DNA of 64,000 nt from Herpetosiphon geysericola (GCF_001306135.1 NZ_LGKP01000011.1:186001-250000), one strand, 5' to 3'; shown: positions 9,119-18,373, counted from the stretch's first letter. The notes: generated by a model not told the origin, from the sequence alone. Translations and numbers: made by a program.

Positions 9119-9290
9119 GGGCCGGTTGGTGGGGATCGGGGGTCGGAAGATTGGTGCAGAACCAGCAATTCTTTGTATTTATTGATGTGCTCAATCATGC
9201 GATTGCGCAATAATTCTAGGCTGGACCAAACTAGACATACCAATCCCCAGCCCCCAAACCCCGATCCCCATTTAGTTTTAGGGAGCGTTC
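9119..9290. repeat. Mosaic repeat with inverted GATCGGGG-type ends, upstream of trpE
   Basis: 172 bases with no gene. The left end (about 9120-9146) is GGGGATCGGGGGTCGG-like. The right end (about 9238-9272) is the complementary CCAATCCCC/CCCCGATCCCC type, so the segment could fold back on itself. No trp leader peptide or T-box is seen. Confidence 0.65.
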
Positions 9291-10808
9291 ATGGCTTCGC
9301 CAACATTTGAACAAGTGCAAGCATGGGCTGCGGCTGGCTACACCCAATGTGCAGTCTACCGTGAGTTAGTCGCCGATTTGGAAACGCCAGTTTCGGCCTA
9401 TTTGAAGGTCGCTCAGGGCCACTATAGTTTCTTGCTTGAAAGTGTTGAGGGTGGCGAGCAAATTGGCCGCTATTCGTTTATTGGTTGCGAGCCGCATTTA
9501 ATTATTCGTGGTCTCGGCCAACAAAGTATTATCGAAACTGCCAACGGCGAGCGCACCAGCTACGACGATCTGACGACACTTGATCAATTAGAGCGCTTGG
9601 TGGTTGGTTCGCAAAAGGCCAACCCCGCGCCGCAACCCGATTTGCCACGCTTTACTGGCGGGGCAGTTGGCTTTTTAGGCTATGAAACGGTGCGGACGTT
9701 TGAACGCTTGCCAGCGCCAACCATGCGCCCTTTGCAAATTCCCGATGGCGTGTGGATGGTGGTCAAAACGGTTTTGGCCTTTGACCATGTGCGCCACACA
9801 ATCAAAATTATGAGCACCCTGGTGTTTGATCCGGCACATGATTTGGCAACCCAATTTGCCGAAGCGAATAGCGCTATCGAAGCCATGACCAAGAAATTGG
9901 TGCGCCCATTGGCTCCCGAAGTCTATAGCTCAAGCGCGGCTTCGCCCAGTTTGCCCGAACTGAACGAAGAATTGCAATCCAATCAATCGTTTGGCGAATT
10001 TAGCGCAGCAATTGAAAAGGCGCGTGAATATATTCGCGCTGGCGATATTTTTCAAGTAGTGTTATCGCAGCGCTTTCAGCGTGAAACCGATGCTGAGCCA
10101 TTCGCGGTCTATCGGGCTTTGCGCACGGTCAACCCATCGCCCTACATGTTCTTTTTGAATGTGCCCGATGCGGCGATTATTGGGGCATCGCCTGAAATGT
10201 TGGTGCGGGTTGAAGATGGCATTATTGAAACCCACCCGATTGCTGGCACCCGTCGCCGTGGCCGCGATGCAGATGACGAAGCGCGGATGCAGGCCGAATT
10301 GTTGGCCGACGAAAAAGAACGCGCCGAGCATTTGATGTTAGTCGATCTTGGGCGCAACGATGTGGGGCGGGTTTCGTTGCCCGGCAGCGTGCACGTGCCC
10401 AAATTTATGCAAATTGAAAAATATTCGCATGTGATGCACTTGGTTTCGGTGGTTAAAGGCACGCTCGATACTGCCCGCTACTCGCCGTTGCACGCCTTGC
10501 GCGCCTGTTTCCCCGCTGGCACCTTGACTGGCGCGCCCAAAGTGCGGGCCATGGAGATTATCGCCGAGCTAGAAACAAGCCAACGCGGGCCGTATGGCGG
10601 TTGTGTTGGCTACGTTTCGTTTGGCGGTTTATCGCTTGACACAGCGATTACTATTCGCACAATGGTGATTAAAGATGGCGTGGCCTATATGCAGGCTGGC
10701 GCTGGGATTGTCGCCGATAGTGATGTTAAATTAGAAGATCTCGAAACGCGCAATAAAGCCGGTTCACTCATCCGCGCTTTGCACGTTGCCGAAATGTTGG
10801 AGTTGTAA
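9291..10808 (+). CDS. trpE: Anthranilate synthase component I
   Basis: 505 residues, the normal TrpE length. It makes anthranilate from chorismate with ammonia from a TrpG subunit, the first committed step of tryptophan synthesis. The chorismate-binding signatures are present: GSPEMLVR, HPIAGTRRRG, EHLMLVDLGRNDVGRV, GTLTGAPKVRAMEII and RGPYGGCVGY. The N-terminal Trp-feedback region is also present. AGGGAG precedes the ATG. No trpG, trpD or other trp gene is in the window, so the pathway is dispersed in this genome. PabB is a weaker alternative because the closest motifs and length are TrpE-like. Confidence 0.92.
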   Translation: MASPTFEQVQAWAAAGYTQCAVYRELVADLETPVSAYLKVAQGHYSFLLESVEGGEQIGRYSFIGCEPHLIIRGLGQQSIIETANGERTSYDDLTTLDQLERLVVGSQKANPAPQPDLPRFTGGAVGFLGYETVRTFERLPAPTMRPLQIPDGVWMVVKTVLAFDHVRHTIKIMSTLVFDPAHDLATQFAEANSAIEAMTKKLVRPLAPEVYSSSAASPSLPELNEELQSNQSFGEFSAAIEKAREYIRAGDIFQVVLSQRFQRETDAEPFAVYRALRTVNPSPYMFFLNVPDAAIIGASPEMLVRVEDGIIETHPIAGTRRRGRDADDEARMQAELLADEKERAEHLMLVDLGRNDVGRVSLPGSVHVPKFMQIEKYSHVMHLVSVVKGTLDTARYSPLHALRACFPAGTLTGAPKVRAMEIIAELETSQRGPYGGCVGYVSFGGLSLDTAITIRTMVIKDGVAYMQAGAGIVADSDVKLEDLETRNKAGSLIRALHVAEMLEL

Positions 10809-10952
10809 TGTTGGGGATCGGGGATTGGTTGTTGGAGGTCGGGTTAATGTCAAAGTCATTTTAGCCAGTTTGGAAATATTGATTTAAGCTATAAATGACT
10901 ACTTAATATTGAACCCGATCCCCGATCCCCAATCCCCGATCCCTACGAAACT
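10809..10952. repeat. Mosaic repeat with inverted ends, downstream of trpE
   Basis: 144 bases. The left arm (about 10810-10843, GGGGATCGGGGATTGG then GGTCGGGTT) and the right arm (about 10911-10943, AACCCGATCCCCGATCC onward) are near complements around an AT-rich core of about 65 bases. The layout is like a small MITE, or a long hairpin in trpE mRNA. Confidence 0.7.
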
Positions 10953-11501
10953 ATGGACGCATACCTTGATATTGAAACAACATGGCAACGCACGATTAGC
11001 GTGATTGGCATTTACTTGCCGCAGCGAGGCACGATTCAATTGGTCGGCGCTGGGGTTAGTGATGTTAATTTGTACGCGGCGTTGGCAGGGGTCGAGACGA
11101 TCTTTACCTTTAACGGTGCCAGCTTTGATTTGCCAATTATTTACAAGGCCTTGGGTGCAGATTTGAAACGCGAGTTTGTGCATTGCGATTTGTTGCGCGA
11201 ATGTCGGCGCCAGAATTTGCGCGGTGGCCTGAAAATTGTTGAACAAAAGATTGGCATTGCGCGTTCTACGCATGGGCTTGATGGCCGCGATGCCTTGCGG
11301 CTGTGGCAAGCATATGAAAGCTATAACGATCAAGCAGCGTTAGATTTACTCTTACGCTACAATCGCGACGATATTATTAACTTGCCACGCTTGCGTTGTT
11401 ATTTACATAAAGTTAAAGAGCCTGATTTGCACCCGCATGTTACGATTTGGCATGCGTCCGAGCAGTCGTTGCTGTCGCCATTGAGCGACGAGGAGCAGTA
11501 G
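10953..11501 (+). CDS. DEDD-type 3'-5' exonuclease-like protein (YprB ribonuclease H-like)
   Basis: 182 residues. It has the RNase H-like exonuclease motifs in order: Asp6 and Glu8 in LDIET, Asp59 in FNGASFDLP, and Tyr136 with Asp140 in YNRDDI. This matches a DEDDy nuclease that degrades DNA or RNA from the 3' end. The overall form fits the YprB-like ribonuclease H-fold family rather than PolA or RNase D. No clear ribosome site precedes the start, which directly follows the GATCCCC repeat. The start is kept because the first catalytic motif is at residue 6. The next gene, a kinase, begins seven bases after the stop. Confidence 0.78.
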   Translation: MDAYLDIETTWQRTISVIGIYLPQRGTIQLVGAGVSDVNLYAALAGVETIFTFNGASFDLPIIYKALGADLKREFVHCDLLRECRRQNLRGGLKIVEQKIGIARSTHGLDGRDALRLWQAYESYNDQAALDLLLRYNRDDIINLPRLRCYLHKVKEPDLHPHVTIWHASEQSLLSPLSDEEQ

Positions 11502-11508
11502 TGGGGCG

Positions 11509-13320
11509 ATGAGCGAACAACCACGAATTCTCAATAATCGCTATCAATTAGAGCGAAAATTAGGCCAAGGCGGCATGGCAACGGTGTATCTTGGGCGCGA
11601 TTTGCGGCTCAATCGACCAGTTGCAATTAAAGTGTTACACGGCCAATATGCCAGTGACGAACAATTTTTACGCCGCTTTAAGCACGAAGCCGATGCCGCC
11701 GCTCAGTTGGGTCACCCCAATATTGTGCGGGTTTACGATATTGGAGCCGAGGGCGATTTTCATTATATTGTGATGGAATACGTCCAAGGTACTGACCTCA
11801 AAGAGATTATTGAGTTGCAAGCGCCGTTGCCTGTGCCGCGCACGTTGGCGATTGTGCGCCAAATTGCCGAGGCTTTGCAGGCTGCCCACGATAGCGGCTT
11901 GGTGCACCGCGATGTTAAACCGCAAAACGTGCTGATCGATTCCAACGATTATGCGCGCTTGAGCGATTTTGGCATCGCTAAAAGCAAGCAATCATCTGCA
12001 TTAACCGACCCAGGCACGACCTTTGGTACTGCCGATTATTTGGCACCAGAACAGGCGCAAGGCTTGGGTGCAACTCCGCTTTCCGATGTCTATGCCTTGG
12101 GCGTATTGACCTACGAGATGTTGACTGGGCGTTTGCCATTCAGCGGCGATTCGCCGTTGGCAGTGGCCTTGCAACATATTCAAGCAACGCCGCCAGCCTT
12201 GCGCAATTACAACCCTTCGATTCCGCCGCAGCTTGAGGCAATTGTGCTCCAAGCAATGGCTAAAGATCCTGCCCAGCGGCCTCAATCGGCGCGGGCATTT
12301 GCCGAATTACTGCGACTCTATCGCGAGCGCGGCAATCAAGCAACCATGGCGGTTCCGTCGGCAAATGTAGGCCGTTTGCCTACTACCCAAGAGCCTGCTG
12401 ATGTGCGCCCACCACGCCAACAACCAGCGCCGCAAGCACGTCCGCGCCAAAACTATGCCCCACCATTGGCTGCCCAACAGCCAGTACCAATGAATCCAAG
12501 CACTGAAAAACGCCAGTCGTCTGGCTGTGGCTTGTGGGTTGTGGCAATTTTATTGTTGGTCGGGATTGGCGCCTTGGTCTATGTATTGATGTTTACCGAT
12601 GTGATGGACTCGATAACCCAAGCTTTTGGTGGCAAGCAAGCGACTCAGGTTGTGCCAACCGGCGAGCCAACACCCGCCCCAGAAATGGTCGAAGTGCCAC
12701 CATTGGTTGGTAAAAGCGAGAGCGAAGTGCTTGAACTGCTCAAATCGCTCGAATTGGGTGAGCAACGCAAAGCGCCACGCAACGATCTTGCACCTGCTGC
12801 AACGGTGATTGAGCAAGATATTGCGCCTGGAACCAAAGTTGCCAAAGGCACAGTTATTCCGTTTACCTTAAGTTTAGGCCCGGCCCAAGTCGAAATTGAC
12901 GATGTGACGCGCCAACAATTTGAGGTTGCTTCGGATACGCTGACCCGCGCTGGCTTTAAGGTGATCCGCAAAGATGCGCCGAATCAGACAATTCCTGCTG
13001 GCTTTGTGTTGAGCCAAAATCCCCCAGCCGGGTTGAAATTGGCTCAAGGCAGCGAGATCGAATTGGTCGTTAGCATTGGCGATATGGTGACATTCCCCGA
13101 TATTATTGGCCGTAAGCGGGCCGATGCTGAGGCGATTTTGGCTGGGCGTAGCGATTTACGTTTGGATATTGTCGATGAGCAAGGCCCAGATTTGATTCCA
13201 AATTTCGATAGTTTGGAGCCTAATACGGTGGTCAGTGCAACCGCCAATGGTCAGCCAGTCGAAAATGGCAATTTTATTCCCCGTAATAGTGTGATTGTGA
13301 TTGGGGTGCGCCGTCCATAG
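11509..13320 (+). CDS. PASTA-domain Ser/Thr protein kinase (PknB/PrkC type)
   Basis: 603 residues. Kinase domain about 12-270: GQGGMATV (19-26), Lys41, HRDVKPQN near 132-139 and DFG near 152. A Pro/Gln-rich linker leads to one transmembrane helix at about 338-362. Three PASTA repeats lie outside at about 393-455, 458-525 and 526-600, each with a VPPLVGKS- or FPDIIGRK-like start. PASTA repeats bind muropeptides or lipid II in known PknB/PrkC proteins, so a link to cell-wall status is likely. Chloroflexota have a thin, atypical envelope, so the ligand is uncertain. It is possibly co-transcribed with the exonuclease before it. Confidence 0.94.
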   Translation: MSEQPRILNNRYQLERKLGQGGMATVYLGRDLRLNRPVAIKVLHGQYASDEQFLRRFKHEADAAAQLGHPNIVRVYDIGAEGDFHYIVMEYVQGTDLKEIIELQAPLPVPRTLAIVRQIAEALQAAHDSGLVHRDVKPQNVLIDSNDYARLSDFGIAKSKQSSALTDPGTTFGTADYLAPEQAQGLGATPLSDVYALGVLTYEMLTGRLPFSGDSPLAVALQHIQATPPALRNYNPSIPPQLEAIVLQAMAKDPAQRPQSARAFAELLRLYRERGNQATMAVPSANVGRLPTTQEPADVRPPRQQPAPQARPRQNYAPPLAAQQPVPMNPSTEKRQSSGCGLWVVAILLLVGIGALVYVLMFTDVMDSITQAFGGKQATQVVPTGEPTPAPEMVEVPPLVGKSESEVLELLKSLELGEQRKAPRNDLAPAATVIEQDIAPGTKVAKGTVIPFTLSLGPAQVEIDDVTRQQFEVASDTLTRAGFKVIRKDAPNQTIPAGFVLSQNPPAGLKLAQGSEIELVVSIGDMVTFPDIIGRKRADAEAILAGRSDLRLDIVDEQGPDLIPNFDSLEPNTVVSATANGQPVENGNFIPRNSVIVIGVRRP

Positions 13321-13371
13321 CACGTTTATCCGCAGTTGCGGCCGTCTACGCTACGCCAAAGGAGAATTCCT

Positions 13372-13866
13372 ATGAGTCTTGAACGATTAGCAGCTTTCGA
13401 GCGCCTTGCCAACAACGAGCGTTTGACCGACAACTTGACTGATACAACTGCCAAGGCGCTGTTACGTTGGGCTGAGCAGCAACTTCAGGCTGGAGTTGCC
13501 GAAGATGCTGTGCTGCAAGCGGCTCACCAAGCCAATCGCGATGATCTTGTTGATGTGAGTGGGGTTTTGGCGGCGGCGAATGCTGCATTAAATAAAGCTC
13601 ATACGGCAGTAGTTGCCCATATGATGCCTGCGCCTGATCCTGCTGCCCAAGCTGGTCAGGCTGCCGCCAATGCCTTAAATCAATCAGCGGCAACGATTGC
13701 CAGCCAAATGAGTAAACTTGGTCAAAGCGTGCTCAATAGCGCTGGTCAAGCTGCCAGCGACCAAAGCACCATTACCAGCAAACTTAATCGCATTGGCGCA
13801 ACCTTGGGCGCTAATGCCCGCCCGCGTTCGCATCGGATCAAGCGGCGGCGTGGCTGGCGCGGCTAA
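13372..13866 (+). CDS. Ala/Gln-rich small protein, function unknown
   Basis: 164 residues. The ATG at 13372 follows a good AAAGGAGA site; an upstream in-frame TTG at 13336 has none. The protein is helical and rich in Ala, Gln, Asn and Leu, with a very basic Arg/Lys tail (RIKRRRGWRG). No transmembrane helix or known motif is visible. It sits 51 bases after the PASTA kinase, so it may share its transcript and could be a substrate or accessory protein (inference only). Confidence 0.65.
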   Translation: MSLERLAAFERLANNERLTDNLTDTTAKALLRWAEQQLQAGVAEDAVLQAAHQANRDDLVDVSGVLAAANAALNKAHTAVVAHMMPAPDPAAQAGQAAANALNQSAATIASQMSKLGQSVLNSAGQAASDQSTITSKLNRIGATLGANARPRSHRIKRRRGWRG

Positions 13867-14060
13867 TTTTGAAGTATGAAGTATGAGGGATGAAGGATGA
13901 CCCAATTAGGCTATCGGCTATCGGCACATGGAGTGGTATTTCAAACGCTCTAATTGCTTAATGCCAATCGCTAATAGCCTTTTCCATCTCCTTCATGGAG
14001 AAAACTCCCGATCCCCAACCCCCAACGACCGATCCCCGATCTCTACTGAAAGGCTGATCT
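13867..14060. repeat. Mosaic word repeats
   Basis: 194 bases made of ATGAAGGATGAGG-type words (about 13873-13902), GGCTATCGGC words (about 13908-13924) and CCGATCCCCAACC words (about 14010-14042). No gene is seen. Confidence 0.7.
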
Positions 14061-15266
14061 ATGGCGCGTAGCAAATCAACGACGAAGCTCAAGCCTTGGC
14101 AAATTATCCTGATTCTGCTGATTGCAGGATTGGTGTATTGCTACCAAGAGGGCTATTTTGATCGCTGGCTTGGGCGCACCAGCGATCAGCCGACCAGCGT
14201 GGCCCAGCCAACCTTTCCCGCTAATCAGCCTGATGCCAATGCTGTGGCGGCGGCGATTGACCCGAATAAAGCTTCTGTGGCTCAAGGCGCGTGGTATCAG
14301 GTTTTCTTCACCCGCCCAAGCTACCCAGAAAAAGCTGCTGGGCGCAAAGGTGGGGTTGATGCAGGCATCATTGCCGATATTGATGCTGCCAAAAGTACGA
14401 TTTATATTGCTTCATTCGATTTTGATTTGGATTTGATGACCAATGCATTGATTCGAGCCAAAAAACGCAAGGTAAAAGTGCAATTGGTCGTTGATGACGA
14501 AAACTTGGTTGCTCCAGAAGTTGCTGAAACGACAGGTCGTTTGGAAGCTGCTAAAATTCCGATTACGTGGGATGAACGCTCAGCTTTTATGCACAATAAA
14601 ATCGTTGTTATCGACGATTCGATTGTCTGGACTGGCTCGATGAATTTAGTTGTGAACGATGTCTATCGCAATAACAATAATATGCTTCGTTCGCGGGTGC
14701 CAGAATTGGTTGCCAATTATCGCCAGCGCTTTCTTGATTTGTTTGCAGGCAAAATGGGCGGCAAAGCACCCAAAAACACGCCGCATCCAGTGATTAAACT
14801 TGCTGGTGGCGTGCAAATTGAAACCTATTTCTCGCCAGTTGATAAACCACGCGCCAAAATTGTCAACTATATCAAAAACGCCAAACAATCGGTTAATGTG
14901 CTGGCATTTTCGTTTACCGACGACGATACCGCCCAAGCGTTGATCAATCGCCATAAAGCAGGCTTAGAGGTTCAAGTGGTGATGGAAGCGCGGAATGCTG
15001 ATGGCACTGGCTCGGAATTTGGTATTTTGGAAAAAGCAGGCATTCCAATTTTTCGCGACGCTAATTGTTATATTTTACATAATAAAACAATGGTCATTGA
15101 TGAAAAAATCGTGATTACCGGTTCGTATAATTTTACTGCTGCTGCTGAAAATAATAACGACGAAAATTTATTAATTATCACTGATCCTGATTTGGCGCGG
15201 CATTATTTGGCCGAATTCGATCGGTTGTATGCCCAAGCCAAAAATCCTGCTGGTTGTGGCCGTTAG
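14061..15266 (+). CDS. Membrane-anchored phospholipase D-like protein with two HKD motifs
   Basis: 401 residues. A single N-terminal hydrophobic segment (about 12-28) acts as an anchor or uncleaved signal. A short linker follows, then two PLD repeats with catalytic HxK(x)4D motifs: H178, K180, D185 in MHNKIVVIDD, and a second near residue 340 in LHNKTMVIDE. Each is followed by the usual GSxN segment (TGSMN, TGSYN). The family includes cardiolipin synthases, phospholipases and nucleases such as Nuc. The lack of a double transmembrane hairpin argues against classical cardiolipin synthase. Extracytoplasmic action is likely. The next gene begins nine bases later. Confidence 0.88.
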   Translation: MARSKSTTKLKPWQIILILLIAGLVYCYQEGYFDRWLGRTSDQPTSVAQPTFPANQPDANAVAAAIDPNKASVAQGAWYQVFFTRPSYPEKAAGRKGGVDAGIIADIDAAKSTIYIASFDFDLDLMTNALIRAKKRKVKVQLVVDDENLVAPEVAETTGRLEAAKIPITWDERSAFMHNKIVVIDDSIVWTGSMNLVVNDVYRNNNNMLRSRVPELVANYRQRFLDLFAGKMGGKAPKNTPHPVIKLAGGVQIETYFSPVDKPRAKIVNYIKNAKQSVNVLAFSFTDDDTAQALINRHKAGLEVQVVMEARNADGTGSEFGILEKAGIPIFRDANCYILHNKTMVIDEKIVITGSYNFTAAAENNNDENLLIITDPDLARHYLAEFDRLYAQAKNPAGCGR

Positions 15267-15275
15267 CGAGTATTC

Positions 15276-16529
15276 ATGCGGATTTTACAAGTTATTCAGC
15301 GCTATTACCCCTATATTGGTGGGTCGGAGCAGGTTTGCCAAGTGATTGCTGAACGCTTGGCTGCCGAAGGTCATAAGGTCGATGTTTGGACGAGCAATGC
15401 CTGGGATCTTGACCATTTTTGGGCCAGCGGGCGGCGCACCATTGATCAGCCAAACGAACAACACAATGGGGTAGCGATTCGACGCTTTCCAGTGGTTCGC
15501 GCGCCTGGCCCAGCCTTGGTCTACCCAATTTTGCGCCGTGCAATGTTGGAATTGGGGCGCTTGCCAGCAACCAGCAACCTGTTGATGGCGCTCAGCCAAA
15601 TCACGCCGCGCTTGCCAGCCTTCAACCGTGCGCTTAGCCAAATGATCGATCAATTCGACTTGGTTCATGCTGCTAATATTACCTTGGATTTTATGCTGAT
15701 TCCGGCCTTGAAATATGCCAAGCAAGCCAAGGTGCCGTTTGTGCTCTCGCCCTATGTGCATTTAGGCGTGCCAGGCGATCGCTCGTTAGTGCGCTATTAC
15801 ACGATGCCGCATCACGTTAAATTGATGCAACAAGCAGATCGGGTGATTGTGCAAACGCCGCTCGAAGCCGATTATTTGGCCGATTGCGGGATTCCACGGG
15901 CAACACTGCGTTGCATTGGTGTGGGTGTTGAGCCAAGCGAATTAGCTGGCGGCGATGCTGAGCGTTTTCGCCAAGAAACAGGGATTCAACAGCCATTTGT
16001 GCTGTATATCGGCACGTTGGCCAAAGAAAAAGGCGCATTTGACCTGATTCGCGCGATGGAGCAGCTTTGGGCCAGTGGCCGCGACGAACATTTGGTGATG
16101 GTTGGCACGCCGATGGCCCATTTTGAGCAGCTTTGGGAGACGCTCGATCCTGCCAGCAAGCAACGGATTCATGTCTTTGCCCGGGCGCCGCAACAACGCA
16201 AACGTGATGCATTAGCGGCGGCAAGCCTGTTTGCCATGCCATCGCGCACCGATTCGTTTGGCATTGTCTACCTTGAGGCGTGGTTGTATCGCTTGCCCGT
16301 AATTGGGGCACGGGCTGGCGGCGTTCCGGCGGTGATTCGTGACGGCGAAACCGGCTTATTGGTCGACTATGGCAATGTTGCTCAATTAACCAGCAGCTTA
16401 ACCAAACTCCTGAACGAGCCAGCCCTTGCCCAGCAGCTTGGCCAACGCGGCTATGCGCAAACCCTAGCCGAGCTAACCTGGGAGCATAAATATGCCCAAA
16501 TTCGCGCGGTCTACGAAGAATTAATTTAG
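15276..16529 (+). CDS. GT4-family glycosyltransferase
   Basis: 417 residues with a GT-B fold. The N-terminal acceptor domain starts MRILQVIQRYYPYIGGSEQV, with the glycine-rich loop typical of family 4. The C-terminal donor domain has VLYIGTLAKEKGAFDLIRA and the EX7E-type region near SRTDSFGIVYLEAWLYRLPVIGA, followed by GGVPAVIRDGETGLLV. It transfers a sugar from a nucleotide donor, probably to a lipid or polysaccharide. The acceptor cannot be told. It lies nine bases after the PLD gene and is likely co-transcribed. Confidence 0.9.
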   Translation: MRILQVIQRYYPYIGGSEQVCQVIAERLAAEGHKVDVWTSNAWDLDHFWASGRRTIDQPNEQHNGVAIRRFPVVRAPGPALVYPILRRAMLELGRLPATSNLLMALSQITPRLPAFNRALSQMIDQFDLVHAANITLDFMLIPALKYAKQAKVPFVLSPYVHLGVPGDRSLVRYYTMPHHVKLMQQADRVIVQTPLEADYLADCGIPRATLRCIGVGVEPSELAGGDAERFRQETGIQQPFVLYIGTLAKEKGAFDLIRAMEQLWASGRDEHLVMVGTPMAHFEQLWETLDPASKQRIHVFARAPQQRKRDALAAASLFAMPSRTDSFGIVYLEAWLYRLPVIGARAGGVPAVIRDGETGLLVDYGNVAQLTSSLTKLLNEPALAQQLGQRGYAQTLAELTWEHKYAQIRAVYEELI

Positions 16530-16834
16530 AACAGAGAGCATAGAACATAGGATGTAGTGGTTATGAATCAGTAGTCAGGATTCAGGGATGAGGTTTAACG
16601 CAGAGGCGCAGAGCAAATAATTATGAAGGATGAGGGATGAAGATAGTTTTAACCACGAAGAGCACGAAGAGCACGAATGTTGAGTTTGTTGGAAACTTAG
16701 AATGTATTTAATTTCAGAAAACTGCTTAACGGAATCTTAGTGATCTTCGTGCTCTTCGCGGTTGCATGCTTCGTGGCTTTTGGAGATCAAAACTGATCCC
16801 CGACAACCGATCCCTAAAAAAGAAAGGCATATCA
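16530..16834. repeat. Mosaic word repeats
   Basis: 305 bases with no gene. Words run in the order ACAGAGAGCATAGAACATAGG (split copy at 16531-16551), CGCAGAGGCGCAGAG (about 16600), GAAGGATGAGGGATGAAG (about 16622-16640) and CCACGAAGAGCACGAAG (about 16652-16678). The complementary CTTCGTGCTCTTCGCGG follows (about 16744-16763), then CCCGACAACCGATCCC (about 16798-16814). Confidence 0.75.
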
Positions 16835-17668
16835 ATGGAACATACAACCGCAACGTTTACTGGGGTGCACAACACCACAATTTTTTATCAAACATGGCGC
16901 CCAGCTACGCCTAAGGCAACGGTGGTGGTGGTGCATGGCTATGCAGAGCACAGCGGGCGCTATCGGCATGTGGCCGAGGCTTTAGTTGCTGCCAACTACA
17001 GCGTTTGGGCGCTCGATCATCGTGGTCATGGCCAATCGCAAGGCAATCGGGCGACCGTCAAACATTTTGAGGAGTTTGTCAACGATTTGGCGAGTTTTGT
17101 GCGTTTGGTGCGCGATAAAGAGCCAAATGGGCCGTTATTTATGCTTGGCCATAGCATGGGTGGCTTGATTAGCACGCTCTATACTTTGGAATATGGCCAC
17201 AATCTGCATGGCTTGGTACTGACTGGCCCAGCTTTCAAAGTCGATGCTAAAACACCAAAAGCTGTGGTTAAAGTTGGTGCGTTTATTAGCAAATTCCTGC
17301 CTCAACTGCCAGTTGCGCCGTTTGATCCCCAATGGAACAGCCGCGATCCGCAGGTTGTCGAGGCCTTCAAAGCAGATGCGTTAAATTATAAAGGTGGGAT
17401 CAAAGCCCAAATGGGCACAGCGATGATTAACGCAACACGGGTGATCGATCAACGGGCTAGCGAAATTAGCTTGCCAGTGCTGATGTTGCAAGGCTTAGAT
17501 GATCGTTTGGTTAGCCCTGAGGCGGCAATTCACGCCTTTGGCCTGTTTAAATCGCAGGATAAAACCTTGCACACCTACCCAGGCTTGTATCACGAAGTGC
17601 TGAACGAGCCAGAACAAACCACATTAATTCCCTTGATTGTCGAATGGCTTGATGCGCATATTGGCTAA
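16835..17668 (+). CDS. Monoacylglycerol lipase-like alpha/beta hydrolase
   Basis: 277 residues. The ATG at 16835 follows GAAAGG; the longer frame would start in repeat sequence. Alpha/beta hydrolase features: oxyanion HGYAEHSGRY (34-43), DHRGHGQSQG (61-70), nucleophile Ser107 in GHSMGG, acid Asp223 in LDDRLVSP and His253 in YHEVLNE. The whole pattern is close to the MGL/lysophospholipase family that cleaves monoacylglycerols or lysolipids. The stop overlaps the stop of the convergent TetR gene by two bases. Confidence 0.9.
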   Translation: MEHTTATFTGVHNTTIFYQTWRPATPKATVVVVHGYAEHSGRYRHVAEALVAANYSVWALDHRGHGQSQGNRATVKHFEEFVNDLASFVRLVRDKEPNGPLFMLGHSMGGLISTLYTLEYGHNLHGLVLTGPAFKVDAKTPKAVVKVGAFISKFLPQLPVAPFDPQWNSRDPQVVEAFKADALNYKGGIKAQMGTAMINATRVIDQRASEISLPVLMLQGLDDRLVSPEAAIHAFGLFKSQDKTLHTYPGLYHEVLNEPEQTTLIPLIVEWLDAHIG

Positions 17669-18279
17669 GTTTGGCCATATTTCAAGCCATTCCAAAGTAG
17701 CTTTGCGCTGTTGCGAACTAAGCGCTCCGAATCAATTGCGCCTTGTTGCGAGGTAATTTGATCTTGGAGCGCGAGAGTTGCCAAGCCATGCACCGCCGCC
17801 CACGCCGTGAATGCTAATTGCCGCAGCTCGCCTGCGCCAATCAGGCCTGCTGCTTGGCCGCGTTGAATTGTGCCTACCAACACCCCAAAGCTGGCTTGGG
17901 CTGCCGCATGGGTTGCTGGATAGTGCAAGCGATCAACCCCAGAAACCCCAAACATTACCCGAAATAAGGGCGCATTGTGCAGGGCAAATTGCACATACGC
18001 AATCCCACATTGAAAAAATTGCTCGCGTGGATCTGCACTGTGCTGCATCACCTCAGCTTCCACAAAGGCCTTCAATTGCTCAAACCCGGCGCAGGCTAAG
18101 GCCGCCACCAAGGCCTCTTTATTGGGGAAATGGCGATAGGCCGCCGCATGGCTTACCCCCGCCTCACGACTAATCGCCCGTAAACTGAGCGTTTCAAAGC
18201 CTTGGCTGGTCAGCTGTTGCTTGGCAATGGCCAACAGCGCTTGGCGCAAATCGCCATGATGATAGCGTTCTTCAAGCAT
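17665..18279 (-). CDS. TetR-family transcriptional regulator
   Basis: 204 residues. The N-terminal helix-turn-helix has the TetR pattern: ISREAGVSHAAAYRHFPNKEALVAAL. The C-terminal ligand domain resembles the WHG subgroup (AWAAVHGLATLAL near residues 170-182). The ATG at 18279 follows AGAGG. It is divergent from the alpha/beta hydrolase at 18374, with an inverted repeat in the shared 94-base gap. It probably represses that gene and itself (inference). Confidence 0.92.
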   Translation of the reverse strand: MLEERYHHGDLRQALLAIAKQQLTSQGFETLSLRAISREAGVSHAAAYRHFPNKEALVAALACAGFEQLKAFVEAEVMQHSADPREQFFQCGIAYVQFALHNAPLFRVMFGVSGVDRLHYPATHAAAQASFGVLVGTIQRGQAAGLIGAGELRQLAFTAWAAVHGLATLALQDQITSQQGAIDSERLVRNSAKLLWNGLKYGQT

Positions 18280-18293
18280 TCAATACCTCTATG

Positions 18294-18339
18294 TTGACAG
18301 TGGTAACATTGCTGATTACACTACTTGATAGTGATGTAA
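18294..18339 (+). promoter_or_regulatory. Promoter with overlapping candidate TetR operator
   Basis: TTGACA (18294-18299), 17 bases and TACACT (18317-18322) form a promoter toward the hydrolase gene. The imperfect palindrome TTACACTAC-N6-GTGATGTAA (18316-18339) overlaps its -10 box. A second TTGACAG occurs at 18351. Confidence 0.5.
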
Positions 18340-18373
18340 ACAGCGGTACGTTGACAGTTTTTAGGGGGAACAT

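Noticed and set aside
9119-9290. trp leader or T-box attenuator before trpE
   Set aside because: No Trp codon cluster, no T-box core and no terminator; the segment is repeat sequence.
15817-16548. 243-aa minus-strand ORF opposite the glycosyltransferase
   Set aside because: Shadow of a gene with clear GT4 motifs; His/Pro/Arg-rich reversed codons.
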